The notes under the pieces were generated by a model. The model saw only the letters and a list, made by a program, of their open reading frames with translations. It was not told the origin of the DNA and made no database searches. 34,943 bases of DNA from positions 1-34,943 of IMG/VR virus record IMGVR_UViG_3300036883_000007. One strand, given 5' to 3'. Position numbers and translations under genes: made by a program. The DNA is from a virus. Below, piece after piece: positions 30,754 to 34,943 of the stretch. Positions within the stretch are counted from its first letter, which is position 1, and each line of letters begins with the position of its first letter.

Positions 30754-30882
30754 GATTCTCTCGAGCATCTCGACTCGAGTAATGCCACGTTCATCGGCCC
30801 ACTTCATTATCAGATCACCATACGGATCTTTCTTAATCGTGAGATGCACATAGTTGAGTCTACTCGGTGAGTTCGCGCCCAT
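30706..30882 (-). CDS. 58-residue ribbon-helix-helix-like protein
   Basis: The product (MGANSPSRLNYVHLTIKKDP... ending TFKGQTVIGE) shows a short strand (NYVHLTIKK), a helix (PYGDLIMKWADERG) and a second helix (TRVEMLERITMTYA), matching the ribbon-helix-helix pattern of small DNA-binding regulators. The start ATG 30882 lies inside the end of the preceding gene (23-base overlap). It could regulate transcription of this accessory operon. The call is by pattern only. Confidence 0.6.
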   Translation of the reverse strand: MGANSPSRLNYVHLTIKKDPYGDLIMKWADERGITRVEMLERITMTYATFKGQTVIGE

Positions 30883-31255
30883 CGTTTGCCTCTTGATCTA
30901 AATGTATTGACTCATCGAGCAAAATGCCGTGCTTGACTAAGAACGCATACGGATAGACTGCCGATGCTCCGATTGTGTTTTGCATCGTGACAGGATTCGG
31001 GATAGATGCCGCGAGACTGTATCGCCACATTCCTTTAGGATCCTCCTTGTTGATCGGTTCTGATTCGATCGGACTTAACTTCAATGTGTTGAAGTCAATG
31101 TCTTTCTGTTTACAGAACAACCAAAGTTGTCGTCGTAGATCTTTCTCGATGAAGTTCAACTCTTTATCCTTGACCTCGCTGTCGTAGGTGACAACGGATC
31201 TCGGATCGATCTCAACGTCTTTCTCCATCGCTTGTCGTTTAGATAATAGATTCAT
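30860..31255 (-). CDS. Hypothetical protein, 131 residues
   Basis: A soluble, mixed alpha/beta protein (LNFIEKDLRRQLWLFCKQKD, SAVYPYAFLVKHGILLDESI). I do not recognise a family; a weak likeness of its PYAFL segment to a portal segment is not convincing. It has a strong AAAGGAGG site before ATG 31255, directly after the previous stop. It ends in TAG; reading through would add only 8 residues before TAA. Confidence 0.7.
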   Translation of the reverse strand: MNLLSKRQAMEKDVEIDPRSVVTYDSEVKDKELNFIEKDLRRQLWLFCKQKDIDFNTLKLSPIESEPINKEDPKGMWRYSLAASIPNPVTMQNTIGASAVYPYAFLVKHGILLDESIHLDQEANDGRELTE

Positions 31256-31450
31256 TTAGTCCTCCTTTGAATAATCCCTTGCCTTGATCTTGATCGCTCC
31301 GGGTCGATCTTTGCTCACCTCTGTATCTCGTCCATCAGATAGATATTCAATATCACCTCGATCAATCGCTTTCTTAAACTCGGATGATACGATATTCCCG
31401 AACGCTTTATTGAGCCACTCGATCGCATCATCGTACTTTAAGTATCTCAT
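31256..31450 (-). CDS. Small putative DNA-binding protein
   Basis: A 64-residue protein (YLKYDDAIEWLNKAFGNIVS, FKKAIDRGDIEYLSDGRDTE) whose layout of helix, helix, G-I/D-I-x-Y and short wing resembles small excisionase/MerR-like winged helices. It is the first gene after a 105-base gap. A TATA-like element lies about 26 bases before ATG 31450, so it may begin a transcript. The function is only suggested. Confidence 0.6.
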   Translation of the reverse strand: MRYLKYDDAIEWLNKAFGNIVSSEFKKAIDRGDIEYLSDGRDTEVSKDRPGAIKIKARDYSKED

Positions 31451-31471
31451 GGTTGCCTCTTGTCAACTAAA

Positions 31472-31479
31472 GTATAATT
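31472..31479 (-). promoter_or_regulatory. TATA-like element before the 64-residue gene
   Basis: AATTATAC on the minus strand is centred about 26 bases before ATG 31450, the distance expected for a leaderless archaeal transcript. A weak GAGG is also present, so it is not conclusive. Confidence 0.35.
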
Positions 31480-31555
31480 GCTCATAATCACCTTTGCTTT
31501 AAATCATCTCATTATTCGTTGTTAACATGTCGGGGGTTTTATTATTCCTAGGTTC

Positions 31556-31915
31556 TTAGAGTTCTACAAATTGTCGTCCGTCCCATCGGTATATGTTGTT
31601 CTCAAACATATCGGGGCCGAGATCGTAGATCCTGCGAACCCATTTAATCAAGATCCTGCGATAATCATAGTCAGTATCGCGGTTGTCTACGGGGAACGCA
31701 TTAAGGAATGATCCATGCGGCAAGTGACAACGATCGGTGACTTCAGTAACCGTAATATTATTGTTGATAAAATAGGCGAGACATCTCGATATAAGGATGC
31801 TCTCACCGAGTTTAACTCCCTGCAATCTGTGTATCCGATGCAGCATTTTAGGAATTCTATATAATGGTTTTAGAGTGTTGAGTGGGTACATCTCTTCGTT
31901 GATTGGTTTTATCAT
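31556..31915 (-). CDS. Hypothetical protein, 119 residues
   Basis: A helical protein (LGESILISRCLAYFINNNIT, YRRILIKWVRRIYDLGPDMF) with a possible helix-turn-helix near NITVTEVTDRCHLPHGSFLN. The family is not recognised. It overlaps the preceding gene by 4 bases (ATGA) and has AAAGGAGG upstream. A regulator or packaging-related role cannot be excluded. Confidence 0.7.
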   Translation of the reverse strand: MIKPINEEMYPLNTLKPLYRIPKMLHRIHRLQGVKLGESILISRCLAYFINNNITVTEVTDRCHLPHGSFLNAFPVDNRDTDYDYRRILIKWVRRIYDLGPDMFENNIYRWDGRQFVEL

Positions 31916-32385
31916 CGTAATACCTCCTTTCTTGGTGCGGGATTATCCCAACCTTCGTCGTGCGTGAGTCGATCGCCGAGCATCTCCTCAAGGTTTGACA
32001 TCGTTATGTCAATATCATTTGAATTCGCGGGACTTGCTCTGTGTGCGTGAAACTGTGTAAGATAAAACGCATAAGCGCCCTCGCGTTGTTTGTCGGTTGC
32101 GTAGTTGCCGTCTCTTGAATCGTCAATAATCTGGCCGCGCGCGTCTCTGATTGGTTTGTTTGAGTCCCAAAAAGACGGCGGCGGCGATATACTTGGCTTT
32201 GTGCGTCCTGTCGGCGGCTTTGATTCGTGTGCTCTTGCCCATGCTTGCCACTTGTGGTCTTGGAAAAAAAGATCGGACGGCTTTGAATAGTGCCGTCCGT
32301 AAACTATTCTCTTTAAGAGTTTCTCGATCGTGGCAAGTTCTGAGAAAGGTCGCCAATTCAATATCGAGAAATCGGGATTGAGCAT
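31912..32385 (-). CDS. Hypothetical protein, 157 residues
   Basis: The protein starts MLNPDFSILNWRPFSELATI and contains a Trp/Lys-rich middle (FFQDHKWQAWARAHESKPPT) and an Ala/His-rich helix (EGAYAFYLTQFHAHRASPAN). No family was recognised. ATG 32385 is 2 bases after the peptidase stop; the frame runs further upstream over the peptidase gene, where it is antisense-quality Arg-rich noise, so the shorter start is chosen. Confidence 0.68.
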   Translation of the reverse strand: MLNPDFSILNWRPFSELATIEKLLKRIVYGRHYSKPSDLFFQDHKWQAWARAHESKPPTGRTKPSISPPPSFWDSNKPIRDARGQIIDDSRDGNYATDKQREGAYAFYLTQFHAHRASPANSNDIDITMSNLEEMLGDRLTHDEGWDNPAPRKEVLR

Positions 32386-32387
32386 GT

Positions 32388-33290
32388 TTATCCCGTGTTG
32401 TTTTCGACCATCACTGACGGGTTTATTGGTTCTAATGTTCCGCCGTTGACGGTTGCGATCCTCCCGATCATTTTGGCGATGTGTGACTCGAGCGTTATGA
32501 CCCAATAGTCGGTCAATAATCCCATGTCGGCGTATTTCTTGGGTAAATAGCCGTATCCGTGATCGCCCCATGTTGTGTCCCACGAATTTTTGAACTTGTA
32601 TGCGCCTGTCGTTGTTGATCCATCGGTTTCGTTGGTGATGACTAAGTCAGGAAGCCATGCACAATATTCGAGTGCGTGTCCGCCGACAATTGCCTCGCCT
32701 TTAACCGGATACGGGAACCAACCTGTCTTTTCTCCTTGGTCGTAGGACGCGTAAACCGGAACGCCTGCGATAAACGGCAGTCCTGCGACGCTGAATGCGC
32801 CAAGAGAATCGAGGAATATTTGATTGAGCGATTTGCCGGGTACGTCGATATTGTAGTAGCCAATCGCCTCGGTCAACTTGGCAGTCGCTTTAACTGCCGC
32901 TGTCGGTTCTTTGTTGAGGTTCTTTGCAGTGTTCGGCCACGAAGTCGTCGGAGGACAGCCGTATTTATTCGCTGCCATCGTCACGGCTTTCAATGTTGCG
33001 CCGCTGTCGCCATGTAACCCTAACAGATCCCGCGCCATTTTGTAGATGAACATCGCACTGACATCGGTGTATTTGCCTGCGAAGTTCTTTTTCTGCCAAT
33101 ACTCGAAGGCTGACTTGCACGCCATGCCTGTACATTCGCCGAATCCGTTTTGATTATAAACTGGCGTGTCGCCTGCGCTTATGTCGATCGGTTTCGTCGG
33201 ATCAATTGTCGGCGCAAGCGATGGGAATATCTTGTTCCGCATATCAGGCTTGCTCGGGCCTATCCATCCAAACTTTCTTTCAACGGTCAT
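32388..33290 (-). CDS. C1A (papain-like) cysteine peptidase
   Basis: A 300-residue peptidase with all expected parts: Q47 and C53 in PVYNQNGFGECTGMA, H205 in GGHALEYCAW, and N235 in KFKNSWDTTWGDHGYGYLP, the classical oxyanion Gln, nucleophile, His and Asn. There is no clear signal peptide or long propeptide (the N-terminus reads MTVERKFGWIGPSKPDMRNK). Start ATG 33290 has GGAGG 5 bases away. Possible roles are degradation of host surface protein at entry or exit, or processing of virus or host proteins. It lies outside the tail and lysis clusters. Confidence 0.88.
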   Translation of the reverse strand: MTVERKFGWIGPSKPDMRNKIFPSLAPTIDPTKPIDISAGDTPVYNQNGFGECTGMACKSAFEYWQKKNFAGKYTDVSAMFIYKMARDLLGLHGDSGATLKAVTMAANKYGCPPTTSWPNTAKNLNKEPTAAVKATAKLTEAIGYYNIDVPGKSLNQIFLDSLGAFSVAGLPFIAGVPVYASYDQGEKTGWFPYPVKGEAIVGGHALEYCAWLPDLVITNETDGSTTTGAYKFKNSWDTTWGDHGYGYLPKKYADMGLLTDYWVITLESHIAKMIGRIATVNGGTLEPINPSVMVENNTG

Positions 33291-33579
33291 CTTTTCCTCC
33301 GTATATTCGTACATACGCTCCGGGCGGCCACGTCACAGGCGTTACAGTATACTGCGAACTGTTGCATTTGCAGGTTTCGACCTTATCAGGTTGTTCGCTG
33401 ACTCGAGACAATCGATCGGCCTGATTCTCGAGTCGTTCCGCGATGGTTTTTAACATCCTTCTCTCGCGGTCATCGGTGTGATTAGGCAACCATACCATGT
33501 CCTCAATCGTTCTTGCGAGTTGCCGGGCTGTTTGTTTAAGCGCCCATGCTTCGGTGTTTATCTCGTCCTCAAGACTCAT
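33280..33579 (-). CDS. Helical protein with Cys-x-Cys near its end
   Basis: A 99-residue protein, mostly amphipathic helix (LEDEINTEAWALKQTARQLA, RRMLKTIAERLENQADRLSR), ending in a short segment with CKC and a beta tail (YTVTPVTWPPGAYVRIYG). It overlaps the next gene by 11 bases and the preceding one by 11. The function is unknown. ATG 33579 is chosen over an earlier frame extension through the neighbouring gene. Confidence 0.65.
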   Translation of the reverse strand: MSLEDEINTEAWALKQTARQLARTIEDMVWLPNHTDDRERRMLKTIAERLENQADRLSRVSEQPDKVETCKCNSSQYTVTPVTWPPGAYVRIYGGKDDR

Positions 33580-33799
33580 TGTTATTAACTCCCGTCCGCC
33601 ATTCCTCGGCAAACTTGGCGACACTGGATGACGGCTCTCGATTCCATTGCCTGTAGAGAAGCGAAATAACCAAACTGAAAGATCTATCCGCCTCCTCCTT
33701 GACTGCTGTGTTCCTTAATCGTGCGATCGCCATTCCGTACAGTTTATTGACTTCTCGCTCGAGTATGACTTCCTCAGTGTTATACGTCGATTTACCCAT
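33569..33799 (-). CDS. Hypothetical helical protein, 76 residues
   Basis: A mostly helical, charged product (EEVILEREVNKLYGMAIARL, ADRSFSLVISLLYRQWNREP) of unknown family. ATG 33799 forms a TAATG junction with the preceding 57-residue gene. The compact coupling indicates that it belongs to the same transcript as its neighbours. Confidence 0.68.
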   Translation of the reverse strand: MGKSTYNTEEVILEREVNKLYGMAIARLRNTAVKEEADRSFSLVISLLYRQWNREPSSSVAKFAEEWRTGVNNNES

Positions 33800-33972
33800 T
33801 ACTCGCGCCTCGTTTCTTGTTCTCTGCTTGATGACGCTGTTGCACGTTCTAAAGTGCTATCTAATAAGGCCATAGCGGCTGTTATGCCTGTATTCATGTC
33901 CATGAACGGAGCGCCTGCGTCGTCCTCGACAGAGACGTATGCCAATCCTACAATATCCAATTCAATTTTCAT
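33799..33972 (-). CDS. 57-residue hypothetical protein
   Basis: The product (MKIELDIVGLAYVSVEDDAG...) has a strand-like start, an acidic turn and a helical, Ser/Arg/Glu-rich end. GGAG lies upstream of ATG 33972, directly after the terminator of the histone gene. The family is unknown. Good coupling with the next gene supports it. Confidence 0.6.
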   Translation of the reverse strand: MKIELDIVGLAYVSVEDDAGAPFMDMNTGITAAMALLDSTLERATASSSREQETRRE

Positions 33973-33984
33973 ATTTTCTCCAAT

Positions 33985-34015
33985 AAAAAAAAGAGGGACT
34001 TTTATTGTCCCTCTT
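33985..34015 (-). terminator. Hairpin terminator after the histone gene
   Basis: On the minus strand AAGAGGGAC pairs perfectly with GTCCCTCTT (9 bp) around a 7-base loop, followed by a run of eight T overlapping the stem end. The stem begins within the histone stop codon. Confidence 0.85.
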
Positions 34016-34199
34016 ATGCCGTTATGTCGGCCGGTTCTATACGAACACGCTTCGCTGCGGTCATTGATGCGACTGCGGCGGTTGCGATTGCGTTCATCTT
34101 GGCAGTCATCACCGCGTCGAATTCGTTGAGTGCTGCTTCGCTGACCTGCTTTGCGCCTGCGGCTTTGCAGGCTTTATCGAATGCTGCTTCACTTATCAT
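34014..34199 (-). CDS. Histone-fold protein (archaeal histone-like)
   Basis: A 61-residue protein. The segment AGAKQVSEAALNEFDAV and onward aligns without gaps to the HMfB type (AGAERVSDDAR...), about 14 of 48 identical by eye. It keeps the VS opening of helix 2, the I-A-x-x-A heart of helix 2, and the R51/D58 pair (R-x-x-I-x-x-x-D-I). The third helix is cut short right after DITA, and the charge is near neutral (7 basic, 7 acidic), so DNA wrapping as in normal histones is uncertain. It could pair with host histones or pack virus DNA. A strong AAAGGAGGTGA site and a terminator suggest high expression. Confidence 0.75.
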   Translation of the reverse strand: MISEAAFDKACKAAGAKQVSEAALNEFDAVMTAKMNAIATAAVASMTAAKRVRIEPADITA

Positions 34200-34220
34200 G
34201 TTGTTTTGTTGTCACCTCCT

Positions 34221-34364
34221 TTAACATTCGAGACTTGCTTGCGTCCATGACGTCTTATCGTTTGCCATGATGTCATCCGCACAACGCTGACAAATGCCGT
34301 TGTTCTGTTCTCTTGAGTTCAATGGGTGTTTGCATCGTCGGCAACACGGCGTATCATCGCTCAT
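34221..34364 (-). CDS. 47-residue zinc ribbon
   Basis: The product starts MSDDTPCCRRCKHPLNSREQ and has two Cys pairs (CRRC and CQRC). It overlaps the preceding coiled-coil gene (ATGA) and ends just before the ribosome site of the histone-like gene. The ribbon may bind nucleic acid or protein; no family is known. Confidence 0.65.
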   Translation of the reverse strand: MSDDTPCCRRCKHPLNSREQNNGICQRCADDIMANDKTSWTQASLEC

Positions 34365-34786
34365 GGACAGCCCTCCGCAAAACTAATCCCGGTTATCTTG
34401 GCGAACTCAATGTATGCCATCAAGTCACGGCGTTGTTCGTGGAGTCGTAGGATCGTCGCTTTGCGTTTCTCGATCAATGCCTTCTTTGTTCGATACTCGA
34501 TTTTATTCTCCCAATATACCGCGGCATGGTCAAGTCCGACGATTGTCGCCATATCCCGCGCTTTGTCGCTTGTGTACCTCGCTTTGTTGGTTTCGCCGTT
34601 CGTCTCGAGTGCGACGCCGACAAAAACCTTTGCCTCTTCAATCTCGAGGACTTCTTTGAGTCTCTCCGCCTCGTATGAGTCGTCGATCATGAGGTTCGTC
34701 TCGGCGAGAATCTTGTCAGCGGCTTCGGTCAAGCCATCACTCATCGCCTTTAAAATCTCGGTGGATGCGGTCATGCTTTCATCCAT
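34361..34786 (-). CDS. Helical phage protein, possibly linked to DNA recombination genes
   Basis: A 141-residue helical protein. The segment GVALETNGETNKARYTSDKA, then RDMATIVGLD and the long closing helix (EYRTKKALIEKRKATILRLH) follow a layout seen in uncharacterised phage proteins often found next to single-strand annealing genes (Y-S/T-x-x-x-x-R, then a D-x-x-Y-x-x-L stretch). That link is from memory and low in certainty. ATG 34786 overlaps the partial gene to the right by 16 bases. Confidence 0.65.
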   Translation of the reverse strand: MDESMTASTEILKAMSDGLTEAADKILAETNLMIDDSYEAERLKEVLEIEEAKVFVGVALETNGETNKARYTSDKARDMATIVGLDHAAVYWENKIEYRTKKALIEKRKATILRLHEQRRDLMAYIEFAKITGISFAEGCP

Positions 34787-34943
34787 TGCTCAACTCCCTC
34801 CGCTGCCATTGCGACTCGAAGTTCCTTGCTCAATGTGATCCGAACCGTTGCGCCGCTGTTCTCTTTCGTAAACTCAAGATACGTGCCGATGAATATGTTG
34901 TCCTCATAGGTCATCGTGTAATTGCATTCCTTGAGCCAACCGA
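34771..34943 (-). CDS. Partial hypothetical protein cut by right edge
   Basis: The last 56 residues are visible, from GWLKECNYTMTYEDNIFIGT to MAAEGVEQWMKA and TGA. It reads as a beta-then-helix domain (TYLEFTKENSGATVRITLSK, ELRVAMAAEG). The 5' end is outside the window. The overlap with the next gene suggests the same transcript. Confidence 0.6.
   Translation of the reverse strand, partial: GWLKECNYTMTYEDNIFIGTYLEFTKENSGATVRITLSKELRVAMAAEGVEQWMKA

Noticed and set aside
27532-30862. Genome-wide reassignment of TAG to pyrrolysine
   Set aside because: TAG ends several conserved genes (portal, head closure) at the right place, mostly inside the next ribosome site. Only one internal TAG looks suspicious.
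32386-32583. Longer N-terminus for the 157-residue protein
   Set aside because: The extension overlaps the peptidase coding sequence in another frame, is Arg-rich and lacks a ribosome site.

Overview
The window is part of the genome of a tailed double-stranded DNA virus or provirus (Caudoviricetes, siphovirus type). All convincing genes lie on the minus strand, so transcription runs from right (base 34943) to left (base 1). Genes are packed with ATGA, TAATG or TGATG junctions and good Shine-Dalgarno sites. Base composition looks near 50% GC. The best clue to the host is a 61-residue protein (34014-34199) that aligns without gaps to archaeal histones, together with TATA-like promoter elements, many zinc-ribbon microproteins and a papain-type peptidase. 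I therefore infer an archaeal host, possibly a methanogen or a relative. This is an inference: a few bacteria also carry histones.

Right third (about 29.8-34.9 kb): accessory and early genes. They include a coiled-coil protein, a zinc ribbon, the histone-fold protein followed by a clear hairpin-plus-T-tract terminator, small helical proteins, a C1A (papain-like) peptidase with an intact Cys-His-Asn set, and a run of very small genes (ribbon-helix-helix-like, membrane, Cys-rich). Several of these are under 60 codons. No terminase, integrase or polymerase is visible.

Middle (about 23.4-29.8 kb): a 243-base intergenic region with promoter-like and hairpin elements, then the head module: HK97-type portal, small proteins, an HNH protein, S78 prohead protease, a scaffold-like protein, HK97-fold major capsid protein and a small capsid-associated protein ending in a second terminator-like hairpin.

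16.8-23.4 kb: an unusual block of lectin-like (LamG), Ig-like and phage beta-sandwich proteins between the capsid genes and the head-tail connectors. It includes two adjacent genes that share a perfect 130-bp 3' end.

12.0-16.8 kb: connector, head closure, tail completion, tail terminator, major tail protein, two related decoration-like proteins, and tail assembly chaperones G and G-T joined by a canonical A-AAA-AAC minus-one frameshift site.

0-12.0 kb: a 1279-residue tape measure protein with tandem 22-residue repeats, distal tail protein, Gp37-like hub, an unidentified 243-residue tail-tip protein, a DUF346/lectin-like receptor-binding protein, a beta-helix tailspike, a basic 30-residue peptide, an HNH homing endonuclease, an XhlA/holin-like coiled-coil membrane protein and a gene cut by the left edge. 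Together these encode a virion with a long non-contractile tail and an elaborate set of surface-binding proteins.
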